A DNA stretch of 64,000 nt from Orientallactaga sibirica (GCA_036365145.1 JAEOAD010000031.1:13668501-13732500); one strand, 5' to 3'; numbered from the stretch's first letter, positions 1-11,510 are shown. Numbers and translations are program-made. The notes: generated by a model from the letters alone, not told the origin.

Positions 1-914
1 TATATTCACTTACTAATTTCTCTCATCATCATTTTGAAATAATAAACTCCCAATAGAAAAATCTGAACAATTTTGAAAAATCAGACACTTTGAAATATGG
101 ATAAGTAATGAATCCACGTATGCATCTCAAAGTAAGAATGACTGGGGTTACAAATGACATTATATGAACTTGTTATTTACTCAAAATGCTAATAAGAGAG
201 CAATTCACAGTCATACAGCTAGCACATTATTCATGGTGACCTAATGGCTTTAGTAGTCTCAGTCTGAGGAATAAGAGCTATGTGTGGTCCCTGTGAGGTT
301 GCTCCAACTATTTCATTTCCAGGGCACAGAGCCTAATAAGAGAGATGGGCTACCAGGATGGCTTCAGAGGCACATGCATTTTGATTTATTCCTTGAATTG
401 TAAAAACCCCTGGGTCATCATTTTTAATCTGTCAGGAGACATTGGAGACCAGGAAACAGAAAGCAAAATCTTTAGAAAATTGCAACATGTAAAATAAATC
501 TTTTGTAGGAAATAAAGGAGCTAAGAGGAACTGTGTGAAACATTATTTAATAAGGATTTGCTCAAAGAGTGTCTTGTTTGATTTTGTATAAATTTGTTTG
601 TTTGTCTTGAACATCTCTGAGTCCTGAGAGTTGTAAATGATACCTTGTGGTATGCTAATTTGATTTTCAGTTCATCTGAACTGGATTTTAGAGATCCCTT
701 TGGGAACAGACTCTTAGAAAAACTTTTTTCTCCTTTCCCTTGATGGCTTTAGACATGCAATCGTCTCCCATGGAATAGTGGGCAGACCATTGTATTGAGC
801 CATGACGTATGTTAAATAACACAGATTCTAAAATCACAGAGGTGGTGTACCTTTTCTGTTTGTTTCTTGAATCCATCCACCACTTCTTCATACAAGCTGA
901 ATGTTCATTAGACG
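1..914. other. AT-rich unique-looking DNA, no gene seen
   Basis: No open frame with codon-like character and no recognisable repeat here. The only long frame (688-891, minus) has no family resemblance and starts and stops arbitrarily. Probably intergenic or deep intronic sequence. Confidence 0.5.
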
Positions 915-1560
915 TGTATTTATGGAACCTTTAAAAATTGATGCCCATTTCCTAGTATAACAGGCTCTTTTCCAGGCCCTTGGTTACATTAATGAGTAAA
1001 ACAGACAAAGTCTCACAGGCTCACTTCAGGAGAAGAAGAACATAAAAATAAGTACAAAATAGTAAATTAAACGTAAAAAGGTGTTAATACTTCAGGAAAC
1101 AGAGGTCAGGTGTGCCAAGTAAGAAAGTTCAGTAACTTTAAATGGTACAAATAAGCCTTTTTGTGATTATATTTGAACAAATACTGGAAAGAATTGAGGA
1201 CATTTGACACATAATTATCAGGAGAGTGTGTTTTCCCTTAGCAGAGTGTATTTCAAGCAGAGGGAGGGTACAGTGAGTGGAAAAGCTCTGAGGTTGGTGT
1301 GTATTTGTTATAACCCCAAACAACAAAAAGGCTAATGTCCTTGTACAGGAGTGGGCAGGTGGGAGACAGAAGGAGATGGGTTAAGAAGGTTAACCCATCC
1401 AAATGGACGGCAGATAGGAGACCATGCAGCTGTTTTACATTAGTGATGAAGACTTAAGCTTTTACTCTATGTGAACTAGCAAGTCGCAAGTCACTGGAGG
1501 GCTTCGGCAGAGTGATATTGCAATGATCATACCATTTTGTTCTTGGACTGTCATTTTACA
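915..1560 (+). repeat. Ancient mammal-wide interspersed repeat (L2/MIR-age, name uncertain)
   Basis: Successive stretches match, in order, a mammal-wide repeat I know from many genomes. 'gagtaaaacagacaaagtc' corresponds to its 'cagtgaacaaaacagacaaa' segment. 'caagcagagggagggtacag..gctctgaggt' corresponds to 'caggcagagggaacagcaag..ccctgaggt'. 'cttttactctatgtgaa..cactggagggctt..agagtgatat' corresponds to 'ttttactctgagtga..cattggagggtttt..agtgacatgatc'. The collinear order over about 640 bp makes chance unlikely. I am unsure of the Dfam name. Divergence is high, as expected for a pre-rodent insertion. Confidence 0.5.
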
Positions 1561-2085
1561 ATTGGTAAATATGCCGAGAGTCAAACTGATCAGAATTCAG
1601 GCACAAACTACCAAGAATGTCCTAACAGTTGAAACCAGTACAAGGAATACCATCCTTTTCCTAAGCAGTGGGTGTCCTCAGGTGACTGAGATGAGCACCG
1701 AACATGGGGTCATTTCTTCTTTTATTTTGTTTGTGTTAGGTTTGGCTTAGAAGTTTAATTTGGAAGCTATCCAAGATATGTCTGTAAGAGGCAAGAAAAA
1801 GTCAACCACAATAAAAAAATAAAATAAAAACTATATTAAATCATTTATTTCATTCAATTCTCAAATCCAAATACTTACTCAGCAGCCTGAAGTAATTTTA
1901 AATAGTTATATGAGATGTGAGTACATGGTGGTGTAAAAGAGTTTATAGTCAAATAAATTCGATAAATTGTAACTTCTTAGACTATAGATAATCATCTGAT
2001 TTCCAACTGTTGCCATATTCTCTAAGTTTTCTATATAGCATTTTCATTATTGTGATTTCTAAATATCCTTGGAAGAAAATTTTAT
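1561..2085. other. No feature recognised
   Basis: AT-rich sequence. The stretch near 1840-1960 faintly resembles the same ancient repeat class ('tcattcaattctcaaat..acttactcag') but is too decayed to call. The frame at 1523-1750 overlaps the preceding repeat and shows no protein similarity. Confidence 0.4.
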
Positions 2086-2089
2086 CTTT

Positions 2090-2335
2090 AAAAATTATTT
2101 ATTGGCATATGTATATGTGTGTGTTTGTGTGTGTGTGTGTGCATGTGCTAGTGTGCCATGGTAAACCTATGGAGATCAGAGGACAACTTTGAGGTATCTG
2201 TGCTCCACTTTCTTTGAGACAGTGTCCCTTGTCACTGAAAACAAACTGCCAGACTGCAATGAAATGTCACAGTAGCTGGCCTGGGAGCTTAAGAGTCCCC
2301 TGTCTCCACTGCCCATTGTCATAAGTTAAGTGGGA
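2090..2335 (-). repeat. B4-type (ID+B1 composite) SINE, antisense
   Basis: The CA-rich 3' tail appears as a GT run at the left, followed by antisense signatures of the body ('ggagatcagaggacaactttgaggtatc', 'tttgagacagtgtccctt'). The layout repeats at about 5.2, 17.2, 34.0, 40.3 and 61.6 kb. Degenerate; no clear target-site duplication. Confidence 0.55.
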
Positions 2336-3697
2336 TCATATATTCATGGGCCACTTTGCAAACTTTAAGCATCAGTATGTCTCATATATTGTATTCATGC
2401 TAAAAATTATTTGTCTAAAATTCTAACTTAGCACCCTACTTTTTGTTTTTTTATTCATGTGTCTGTCTGTTTAATTTAGAAACTCTAGTCAGTGTAACCA
2501 AGTTTAGGCATTGAGAGTTTTCTTCTTAAAACATTAGAACAAATCAAAGAGAAGTAAATTGTAATATGAGAATGAATGCATGTAAACATTGATTCTTAGT
2601 GGCTGCCCCTCACCAGATAAGACAGTCACTTCACAGTCATTTATCTCAGTACCCATATAATGTATTTGCCAAACTCTGGCCACCACTATCTCATCTTGAT
2701 AATTGGACAAAAATATGTGAATTTGATAAATCTCTGTGCTTATGGAATATGAGGAAACCAGTAAGAGATACCAGGATCAAGTTAGACCACTAGCATTATT
2801 TACTGGAAAGATGAAGAAGGAGACGGAGGAGGAAGGGGGAAGGGAGGAGGAGTTATTCAAGTGTTTTGAATTTCTTAAGCTTGTTCACAGGTGGAGAATA
2901 AAAATGACAGTAACAAAAATTCTTCCCTGAGAGTCAACATCAAAATTAAGCACTCACATGAAACTTTAGCTGAGTTTTATACTGCACACAGCAAAAAGTA
3001 GGGTGAGATTCAAAATGCTCTTGAAAGAAGGAAAATTCAAGCTAAGCCTCAAGGTTTTATCCAACAAAGTTCCAAAAAAGTGTTCATAGAAAACATAGAA
3101 CACCCAAATAAATATTCCACAGGAGGCAAAGCTAGCAAAACCAACTCACAATTATTCAATTTATTGGACACACAAAACAAGATAATAGCATTTAGCATTT
3201 AAATAAATAACACAGAAAAGGAACAAGTGACTTTAAAATAAAGCAAGATATATTTGAGAATAATGAAACAGAACCTCCATAATAAAGATTTTAAAATTGA
3301 TAAGTTATAAAACAGAGTTAAACAGTAATATATGCAATTAGTAAAATTAGACAATAATTCTAGTGCAATGACCCAGAATACAGTCAAAGAGATGTCAAGA
3401 TTAAATTTATTTGAGAGGCATCACTATATAGGAAATATAGTACAAGAATATATGTAAAGTTTTTAATAAGTGTTACAGGAGTTAGTAAACGGAGTGAGAA
3501 AAGTCCATTGTCAAAGAGATAAGATCTAAAAGTTTTTTTAAAACTGTTAAAAACATGAATCTTCAAATTAAAGTAGCCCAGTGAAATCTGAGTACAGAGA
3601 GAGGAAGTTAAACATATTATAATGAATTACAAAGCTTAATAGTCAAAGAGACCGAACTATATGTTATTTATAGAAAACAAAAAATTTATTCATTTTC
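2336..3697. other. No gene; possible decayed LINE
   Basis: AT-rich. A purine-rich stretch lies at 2808-2855 (GAAGAAGGAGA-type). From about 2940 to 3600 the base composition (A-rich on the plus strand) suggests an old sense-strand LINE, but I find no diagnostic motif. The frames at 2599-2930 and 3199-3566 look non-coding. Confidence 0.35.
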
Positions 3698-3727
3698 AGA
3701 GAGAGAGAGAAAGAGAGAGAGAGAGAG
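3698..3727. repeat. (GA)n microsatellite
   Basis: About 30 bp of GA with one interruption. It abuts the antisense ID-like SINE to its right and is probably that element's expanded tail. Confidence 0.85.
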
Positions 3728-3789
3728 TTACTAGAAATTGAATCCAAGGCTAAACATATATTCTACCATTAAGCTATATACCCAGCCCA
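3728..3789 (-). repeat. ID-like SINE (tRNA-derived), antisense
   Basis: On the minus strand this reads gggctgggtatatagctta..ggtagaat..ttcaat, the tRNA-derived A/B-box head of rodent ID elements, with the GA tail adjoining it at the left. About 60 bp, decayed. Confidence 0.6.
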
Positions 3790-4452
3790 AAAAAACATAA
3801 TGGAAATATAAATTTGAGGGTTAAATTAAAAATTAAAATGATAACTAAATATGGACCAAAAATACTAGTGATGCCATGTAAACATCAATCACGTAAAGTC
3901 TAAGGCAAGAAGTATTACTGAAGGCATTTCATAATGCTAAAAAGATCACTTCCAGGGCAGTGTATGAAAACATAAATAGCCTTTACTTGATATTATTTCA
4001 AATGATATAAAGAGATAATTGACAGAATTGATGAGGGTATCACCCTAGAGCTATCCTACAGGGAGGCTGAGTAAGCTCTCTTGACCATTTAGAGAAAGAC
4101 CCAATCTGAGAAGCAAAGAGATAGCTAACACTTGAGATAGAGTGTTATCAATGTGTTCAAACACTGTCTGGCAGATAGAGCATGGAGTGGGATAGAGGGC
4201 ATGTAGAACAGGGAAGAAAAATTGTTTTTCAGTGAAGAAAACATTAATTGAGTTTTCTCAGGCAGAAGGAAAATAGTACTCTAAAGCTATTTTGAAGAAA
4301 CAGAAAAAAATCAAAGCAAAAAAAAAGTATAATTATATATTAATCAAATATTAGCTCCTTAAGTTCATAATAATATTATGTTTTAAGAAGACTAATGTAT
4401 ATACAAAATTACAATGTGCTACACAAATTGGAGTGAAAGAAATGGAGTAAAA
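3790..4452. other. No feature recognised
   Basis: AT-rich sequence without coding frames or a repeat I can name. Confidence 0.4.
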
Positions 4453-4734
4453 TGTTTCATAATTTTTAAATTATTATTTTAGGAGAGAGACACAGAGAGA
4501 CAGAGAGAGAGGGAGAGGAAGACAGATAGAGATGGGCGCACTAGCAGTCTCTCAGCTGCTGTGAATGAAATCCAGATGCGTGTGCCCCCTTGTGGGCAAG
4601 TGCAGCATTGTGCCCTTGCAGCACTTTGCATCTGGCTAAACATGGGACCTGGAGATTGGAACCGGGTTCTTAGGCTTAGCAGGCAGGCGCCTTAACCGCT
4701 AAGCCATCGCTCTAGCCCCTGTTTCATAATTTTT
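4453..4734 (-). repeat. B2-like SINE, long subfamily, antisense, with 15-bp TSDs
   Basis: The element is 4468-4719, flanked by the perfect 15-mer tgtttcataattttt at 4453-4467 and 4720-4734. On the minus strand the tRNA-like head (ggggctagagcgatggctt..ggttaagg) is followed by a body ending in GA-rich/AT sequence. It carries the 'ctctcagctgctgtgaa' segment that marks the longer of the two B2-like subfamilies here. Confidence 0.9.
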
Positions 4735-4741
4735 GTATTAT

Positions 4742-4991
4742 AAGAATGAGACTTAAGGGCTGGAGCGATGGCTTAGCAGTTAAGGTGCATGCCTATGAAG
4801 CCTAAGGACCCAGGTTTGATTCTCCAGGACCCATGTAAGCCAGATGCACATGGTGACAGTTCATTTGCAGTGGCTAGAGGCCCTAGTATTCTCATTCTCA
4901 CTCCCTCTCTTTCTGACTGTAATAAACAAACAAAAATAAAATTTTAACATAAATGAATAAATAAATGAAAACTTAAAAAAGAATGAGACTT
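4742..4991 (+). repeat. B2-like SINE, sense, with 13-bp TSDs
   Basis: The element is 4755-4978, flanked by aagaatgagactt at 4742-4754 and 4979-4991. The tRNA-like head gggctggagcgatggctta is followed by 'aagcctaaggacccaggttt', 'taagccagatgcacatggtg' and an AT-rich tail with AATAAA motifs. It lies head to head with the antisense B2 about 20 bp upstream, so the two could form a hairpin if transcribed together. Confidence 0.92.
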
Positions 4992-5214
4992 TAAATACTA
5001 ATTTGTACTATAGTCTGACTAATAAAAATACTCTTTTATATCTCTGACATAACTATTAAAATAGTGATAAGATATCGTAAAATGACTGAGATAGCGGAGG
5101 GGTAGCTGAATATTAAGAACCACCTAGTCCCGAGCAGACAGAAAACTGAGAAGAAATAGGAATATAGAACAAATGAGAAAATGATGGTAAGAATGAAATG
5201 ACAAATACATCAGC

Positions 5215-5575
5215 AATGTATTTTATTTTATTTGTGTGCATGTGTGTGTGTAGTATGAGCAGTGTGGAGTGTATGTGGCGTTTGCACATATTGAGCTCAT
5301 AGACCAGAGGAGACTATAGGGTTTGCCCTCCCCCCATCAATCACCTGCTTGTTGCCTTATGGAATATCTCCCTGACTCTGGCCTTACCTTGCACTTGCTA
5401 TTTTTGCAAGCCTCAGTGATCTCTGGTCTCTGTTCCCCATGAACTGGAGTTTTAGGTTGTGTGTGGCTACTCCCAGATGTTGGCGGCAGTGCTGGGGAAT
5501 TGAACAGGATGAATCAGGCTCTTTCAAGTCTTCATGCCTGCACAGCTGGCTGAGCCATCTCCCTAGATTAGTACT
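5215..5575 (-). repeat. B4-type composite SINE, antisense
   Basis: The GT-rich tail (tgtgtgcatgtgtgtgtgtag) is followed by an antisense body with 'gaccagaggagactat', 'tggggaattgaacaggat' and the antisense tRNA-like head 'cagctggctgagccatctcc'. Decayed relative to the B2-like copies. Confidence 0.7.
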
Positions 5576-5666
5576 GTTTTGTAACTAAAAAAAAAAAAAT
5601 TAGGCTATATTAAAACATTATTTGATGGCAATAGTAGGCATGAAACACATTAGACTTGAGAATTAA

Positions 5667-5848
5667 GAAAGTAACAAAGAGCCGGGCAGGCATGGTGGTG
5701 CATACGTTTAATCTCAGCACTCAGGAGGCAGAGGTAGGAGGATAACCATGAGTTCAAGGCCACCCTGAGACTACATAGTGAATTTCAGGTCACTAGAGTG
5801 AGACCCTACCTTGAGGAAAAAAAAAAAAAAAAAACGAAAGTAAAAAGA
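5667..5848 (+). repeat. B1 SINE, sense
   Basis: 7SL-derived sequence 5681-5835: gccgggcaggcatggtggtg, 'atctcagcactcaggaggca', 'gttcaaggccaccctgagac', 'agtgagaccctaccttgag', poly-A. Imperfect TSDs gaaagtaacaaaga (5667-5680) and gaaagtaaaaaga (5836-5848). Confidence 0.93.
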
Positions 5849-6199
5849 TGAAAATTTTATACAAATACCAATTTAAAATACTGATTTAAAATAACAACTG
5901 TTTAGTGGTTCTTTCTTAATAAAGTATTTAATTTCACAAGAAGATCTAAATATTCTACATTTTCATGATCTCAGAGACAAAGATTGAAAGTACATTCCTC
6001 ATTAACATGACTGAAAAGATAAACATCTTTCATAATCATGTTGGGAGATTTTAACAGTTCTCTCGGTATCTGAAAGAACTACAGACAAAATTATTAAAGA
6101 TGAGGAATACATGATACATGGTTATTAAAGGTATGCTAATTTACACATGTAAAGAGTACTGTAACCAAGAACTATGAAATGCATAGGTTTTTTAAGAAC

Positions 6200-7260
6200 A
6201 GAGAGAATTTTTTTAATTATTGTTTTTTATTGACAACTTTTATACTTACATACAAAAAAACCCACCTGATATTTCCCTCCCCTCCCCCCATTCCACTTTA
6301 GAACTCCAGTCTCCATCATACCCCCTCCCTCTCTCCATTAGTCTCTCTTTTAATTTGATGACATCATCTTTTTCTTCTATTTTGAGGGTCTTGCGAAGGT
6401 ATTGCTAGGCACTGCAAGGTCATGGATATCGAGGCCAATTTCTGTCTGGGCAGTTGCATTGTAAGAGGTCATACCCTTCCTTTGGCTCTTCCATTCTATC
6501 CGCCCCCTCTTCCGCAATGGTCCCTGAGCCTTGGAGGGTGTGACAGCGGTGTTTCAGTGCTGGGCACTCCTCCATCCCTTCTTCTCAGCACTATGTTGCC
6601 TTTTGGGTCATCCCAATGGTCATCGCCATCTGAAAAGAGAAGCTTCTCTAACCGGAAGTGAGAGTAGCGTTAATATGTGAATATGAACAACATTAAGTGT
6701 AGTGCTTGCAGGGCAGCTTGGTGGGAATAATATATACATTTAGTCAGACAAGAGCAGGCTTATACACCTAAGGCTCATGACCTCACCTACCATAGACTTT
6801 TACTTAGGTTTTTCAGTACCAGGTATGTATTCCCTCCCGTAGAGAGGGCCTTCAGTCCAATTATGGAGCAGTTGGTTACCCCAAGAGTAGACATGCCACT
6901 ATTGCACCCGTTCAATCATTGGGCCTGTCTGGCCAAGCTTGAATATTCAGCGTCCACTGTTTTCACTGCTGATGACTTCTGTCTCCCATACGCTGCGTGC
7001 AGTGCAGCTTTTTCCACCTTTCAGTTGGCTGGTCTACAGGGAGAAGGTTTTCTGCTCCACACCAGCTTGCTTTCTCAGTGACTTTGCCTCTCAGGCAAGA
7101 GATGTCTTCAGCAATAGGGTCTTACTATCTGTTTCTCATGGGAAATCAAGGGCTTTGGCAAAAGCCTTTAATGTTTTGGAGGCTACCGGGACCTCCTTGG
7201 CCAACAACTCACTGGAAGGTATCCCATCCCAGGTACTGAAAATTTTCTAGTAACAGTCTA
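6200..7260 (-). mobile_element. LINE-1 3' UTR fragment, antisense
   Basis: The left end is T-rich (antisense poly-A). The sequence then matches, in reverse complement, the short sense L1 end at 26.06-26.31 kb: 'gcgaaggtattgctaggcac', 'aaggtcatggatatcgaggc', 'gacatcatctttttcttc'. Further right it shares 'ctcttcagcaatagggtcttac' type motifs with the antisense L1 tails at 38.7 and 52.9 kb. The frames inside (up to 103 residues) are antisense UTR shadows. The right boundary is uncertain; pyrimidine-rich sequence of similar look continues to about 7.55 kb. Confidence 0.75.
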
Positions 7261-8529
7261 TAGCTTCTAGACATGCCCTTATTCAAAAAAGTAATTTTAC
7301 ATATGTCTTATTCACAATATCTTGAGTTTAGATTGACCTTCCCCCTGCCCTTCTTTTATGCATTCTCTTCCCATGGCCTCGCTTAAGCCATTCCCCTCCC
7401 TGTAATCAGTTCTTCTACTTACATATGTGCATTACCATACACTTAAGTCCTTCCCTTTCCTCCCTCCCATTTCCCACCACTTCTATACTTTTCTAAAACA
7501 GAGCCACCATCTGGATACCCAATGTTCAGACCCACGAGCCTCACTAGGACACTTCATATTCAAACCACATTCTGGTATTAGAAAATATACTGAACTGGAT
7601 GGACATAAAAAGTGTTGGGATACAGCTGAATCTTTTACACATATGTTTATAAAACATTGAAAAAAATATCCAGGCACCTTCCTCAAAGATGTAGAAAAAG
7701 ACCAGCAACTTAATTTGAGGCCTTGGCATAGTTGCTATTTGGCTGTTGGCAAAAACTGTAGCTGAAGCTTGAAAGGTGGTGTGATATACAATAGTGACAG
7801 CTGCCTAAAACTGTTGCCCTTGGAAATCTGAAAAGAAATCACTTAGGAATGAAGTTGTGGTTCTAGGGGGATGATAGAAAACAGTACTGTGTGATGGGTG
7901 CTGCTGGATGCATTGGAAAGTTCTCTAAGGAAAATATAAACTTGGAAAACAAGTGACCTGTTTACAAGCAGGAAATAGAATAGAGTCATATCAAAAATGT
8001 ATAGAACAGAAAGATGAAAAGTTTTAACTTAATAAAGTAAAAATTAAAACTAAGTAAAAATGGCCAATGAAGACTCATTTTTCTAAACAAAAGACAAACA
8101 GAAATAGATTTAAGGAGTCTGACAGTAAAAGTCCAATTAAGACGAGGTATCTACTTAGCCTCATATCTAGACAAAAGGTCTCTCATTAATAAGTGGCTCT
8201 CTCATTAAAGTGTAGTAAATTCACAGTACTTCACATTAAAAGGGAGCAAGAGGTTGTGATAAAGAAATAAAAATCAATAAAATAAAAATATGCACAGACT
8301 AGATCTATGGTCGTGACTACTGATAGAGAATTGACCCAAGTTAATCGATTAGATGCTTCTGGTTTTAATGGTGGACTAACATGTTGGATTATTTGATACT
8401 CAGGTACAACCTGGAAGCAAGCAGATCTCCTGGGTGGGTTAGACTGAGAAAGATGCTTTAACCACCCATTGTTTCCTGTCTACCTAGATATTCATGTGGG
8501 ACAGTGAGAGAGGAAGAACTTCATAAACT
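7261..8529. other. No gene; left part may be further L1 tail
   Basis: 7261-7550 is pyrimidine-rich and may belong to the antisense L1. 7550-8529 is AT-rich without recognisable features. The frames at 7427-7729 overlap on both strands and none looks coding. Confidence 0.35.
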
Positions 8530-8655
8530 GTAAATCAGCGGGCTGATGGTACATGCCTATGCTCAGGAGATGTAGGCAGGATGTTTTCAAATTCAAGGCC
8601 AGCCTGGACACTGTAGTCAGACCTAACTTAAAAAAAAAGAAAGAAAAAAAAAGTG
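8530..8655 (+). repeat. Decayed B1-like SINE
   Basis: 'gggctgatggtacatgccta..ctcaggagatgtaggcagga..tcaaggccagcctgga..' followed by an A-rich tail with AAAG units. Several deletions relative to intact B1. The T-rich complement gives a spurious minus-strand frame. Confidence 0.6.
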
Positions 8656-8748
8656 AAAAGAGCCTTGGGTATGTGGTTGCAATGTGATAGGATGGCTTCC
8701 TGCTTCTGCTGCCATGCCTTCTCTGCCATGATGGAAAGGTGTGAACGC

Positions 8749-8750
<2 letters not shown>

Positions 8751-8791
<41 letters not shown>
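8751..8791. repeat. (TG)n microsatellite
   Basis: About 20 uninterrupted TG units. Just upstream, 'tgctgccatgccttctctgccatgatgg' resembles a segment of rodent MaLR-type LTRs, but the piece is too short to call. Overlapping frames on both strands encode only dipeptide repeats. Confidence 0.95.
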
Positions 8792-8793
<2 letters not shown>

Positions 8794-9154
8794 GAGGTCC
8801 AATTCCCAGTGTTACAAACCAAAAACAAAAACAAAAACGAAAAACACCAGAAAAAAAAAATCCAACCAAAGTACAGAGCCAAAGGCTAAAAGCAGAAGGG
8901 CCATTCTCACACAGAACTATAACGTATCTTTAGACCATCCCTAAGACTTGACAGAGCAAGGTGGTCAGACTGCAGAATTGCAACTGCAGTGTATCTCCCC
9001 TTTCTCCTGTTCTGGATTTCAATCATCCCATTCTTATCTTTGGACCATGAGGCCACATATTACATGTGGGAAATTCTTAAGAACATGAACATATGAGCAT
9101 TTGGATCCGTAGATGTGGGTTAGGAATTGTGCACTTCTACTAACCTCTGCCATT

Positions 9155-9310
9155 TTGTACAAGTGTGTCAATTACTTTCTCATTGCTGTGAATAAATGAC
9201 TGACGAGAGCAACTTAAAGAACAAGTTGATTTTGGCTTTTAGTTTTGGAAGAGAGGGTCCATTATGATCTAAAAATTATGGCAGATGTGGGGAACCGGTT
9301 ATTACATTGG
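9155..9310 (-). mobile_element. MaLR-type LTR fragment, antisense
   Basis: 'gtcaattactttctcattgctgtga..aaatgactgacgagagcaacttaaagaa' matches the antisense 3' end of rodent MT/ORR1-type MaLR LTRs ('cagttactttctcattgctgtgacaaaatacctgac..'). Compare the better copy at 56.3 kb. The rest of the LTR is lost or unrecognisable. Confidence 0.6.
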
Positions 9311-10544
9311 CAGGCAGGAAATAGAGGGAGAACAGGAAGTGGGGTTGGGTATAAAAACCTTAAGTACTGGGTTTACAGGTGTATACCACCAAATCCAATT
9401 ATCTTCCTCATTTTTAAATCCAATGCTGATGGATATAAGTTGGTATTTGATACCATTCTCTTTTTATCAGGGTGGTTGGGCCATAACAGATACTCCAAGC
9501 TACACTAGAATTTCACTGTGCAGAAAGAATGCCTAGGAATTTTGTTTGCTTTAGTCAAACTCTGTCATCCCATTTCATCCTGTGCCCCATATGTGCTTCT
9601 CATGCTCAGTAGAAGAGCCAAAAACATTTCTTAGGGTGCTTTTCTCTTCTTTTAAGAACAAGTAAATATGCAAGGAGTTACCTGTGGCCTCAATCATTTC
9701 TTTAATGTCAATGTCAGTGGGTTTTACTTTTCCTTCATGCTTTTCTGGTCTGCAAGCAGATAGCGTAAGTTAGCGTAACCATGTGCGCTAAGTGCAGTGA
9801 TGAATAAGAGAACAGATGACAGTGTTTCTGTGTACTAACTTGAAGAAGTATGTGTGTTTTGCTGGTACATGAATGCTGGCTGAGAAAATGAAGCATCTGA
9901 TGAGAGTTTTGACTGCGTTACCTTGGAATTACGGATGCCCCTCCCTCTAAATTTTGAAGTAAGATGAAGGAAAGGGAAATGCACTTGTCAGGACATGTTT
10001 TTCCAAAAGCTCAGGTTTTTGCTTGATTTGTAGTGTTTTCTTAGGATGAAGGTGAGACTATTTAGAGGCAGGGATGTATCTTAAAACATTAGGGAATGAG
10101 AAAAGTGAGACACGAGCTTCTGTCTACCATTACCAGTTTCCTCTCCTGTAATTTAGATGTCATTATGAAGACCTGGCTTGCCAGTGAAGGGAGGCTCATT
10201 TAGTTAGTATGCTTGATATGGCAGCTAACTAAAACAGAAAAAAAATAGTGGTTTTAAAATTATGCCTTTGAGGCCCTGGCTTGGGTTTTCTATAATTGGA
10301 TACAAATATAGGGCCTGGAAGGGAATCACTGTGAGATTTAGCATGGGATTATTTAATCGTGTATTTAAAAGGCAGAATTCTGTGGGTACCAAGAAACCAC
10401 AGGATTTTCAAGCATGTGGTTACAGAAGAATGAACTGCCACCTGCGTATCTGCACTACCTTACCTATGAGTGTGGATTTCCTTAATTTAGTTGCAACCTA
10501 GCCATTCTGTCACTAGGATGTCATGGAACATGTCCTATGTTAGG
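9311..10544. other. No gene or repeat recognised
   Basis: Comparatively unique-looking DNA. Frames of 79-87 residues here lack any family resemblance. This is one of the better places in the window to look for conserved non-coding sequence. Confidence 0.4.
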
Positions 10545-10835
10545 CAGTGGTTGAGGTTGGATTGTGTTCTCCCCAAATTAAGTTTAAGTCTTAATGCCTG
10601 GCACCTGGGAATGTGACCTTGTTTTAAAATAAGGTCTTTGCCAATATAAGTAAGGTATAAAGTAAGATGAGGTCATTATGAGGTAGGATGCCATCCTTAT
10701 AAGAAAAGGAGTAGGGGCACTAAGGAAGACAAAATAGAGAAGACACCACATGAAGATAAATATACTTGGGGAATCTGAGGGAAAGACTCCAAGCTCAGGG
10801 GCGCCTGCCCTACGGTACCACTGGAACCAGGCAGT
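10545..10835 (+). mobile_element. MLT1-type MaLR LTR, 5' part
   Basis: 'gattgtgttctccccaaatt', 'cttaatgcctggcacctggg', 'aatgtgaccttgttttaaaa', 'atgaggtcattatgaggtag' and 'gccatccttataagaaaagg' follow the order of MLT1-class LTRs. The 3' end of the same LTR resumes at about 11.42 kb, so this copy is interrupted. Confidence 0.7.
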
Positions 10836-10849
10836 CGTGGGAAGATGAT

Positions 10850-11400
10850 CTTCAAGATAGTACAGAGGATATGTGGTTTTGCCCATACCGTTTGGTTTGA
10901 CAACAGACCAAAGGACAATTACACCAAAATCAGGTCTGGTGATCCAATGAGTTTACTGGGGTTACTTTCAGAGCAGGGTGAGAGGTCGCTTACAGGAGCA
11001 ACAGATGACTCCAATGCAGCTGCAGCACGGGAAGTCTCCTCTCATCCTGGAAGATGACTTCCCCGTAGCTACTTCCACTCCAAGGCGGCTGCTTCATCCC
11101 CAGAAAGCCCACCTCAGCATAGGTGAGGCCTCAAGGAAGCTGCATCGCTGGAGCACACTTGCAGGCAGCTCCATGGATGAGTCTCAGCACTAGGAGGCAG
11201 CTCAGTCAGAGAATCTCTCCTCCAGAAGCAGTTGTTTACCCATTATACAACCTTGGGATGGGGTCTTGCAACCCTTTCCCAGACTGTTGACTTTTTGAGT
11301 CTCTGCAACTTCCTTCCTCCATTGCCTTTCCCAAAGGAAGGAATGTTTCGGTTTTTGTTTCCTCTCTTCAGAAGAGGATATTTCAATTTAGAGGAATCTG
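10850..11400 (-). repeat. Insertion inside the MLT1 LTR, rodent medium-reiterated type
   Basis: 'gatccaatgagtttactggg', 'ttacaggagcaacagatgac' and repeated 'cagctgca..' motifs recall the rodent RMER-class repeats that carry 'gagtttattggggttact..ttacaggagcatgggtgac', usually read on the opposite strand. Boundaries and family are not certain. Without this block the flanking sequences join as one MLT1 LTR. Confidence 0.4.
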
Positions 11401-11419
11401 CCAGACAACAGTGTCCTTA

Positions 11420-11510
11420 CAGTTCTAGTCTCCAGGGCTGTGAGACAACATATTTCTGTTGTTTCAAGCCATGTGGTTACAAATAATTGAGCCTATTGTA
11501 AACTAAACAT
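11420..11510 (+). mobile_element. MLT1-type LTR, 3' end
   Basis: 'ctccagggctgtgagacaac', 'atatttctgttgtttcaagc' and 'catgtggttac..' match the 3' end of MLT1 ('ctccagaactgtgag..aaatttctgttgttt..agccacccagt'). Continues the LTR begun at 10545. Confidence 0.7.

Noticed and set aside
4755..4830. tRNA-like A/B-box sequence
   Set aside because: It is the head of a B2-like SINE with TSDs, not a tRNA gene. The same applies to all other copies.
8492..8889. Frames of 78-125 residues on both strands
   Set aside because: Generated by the (TG)n run and a decayed B1 with its poly-A.
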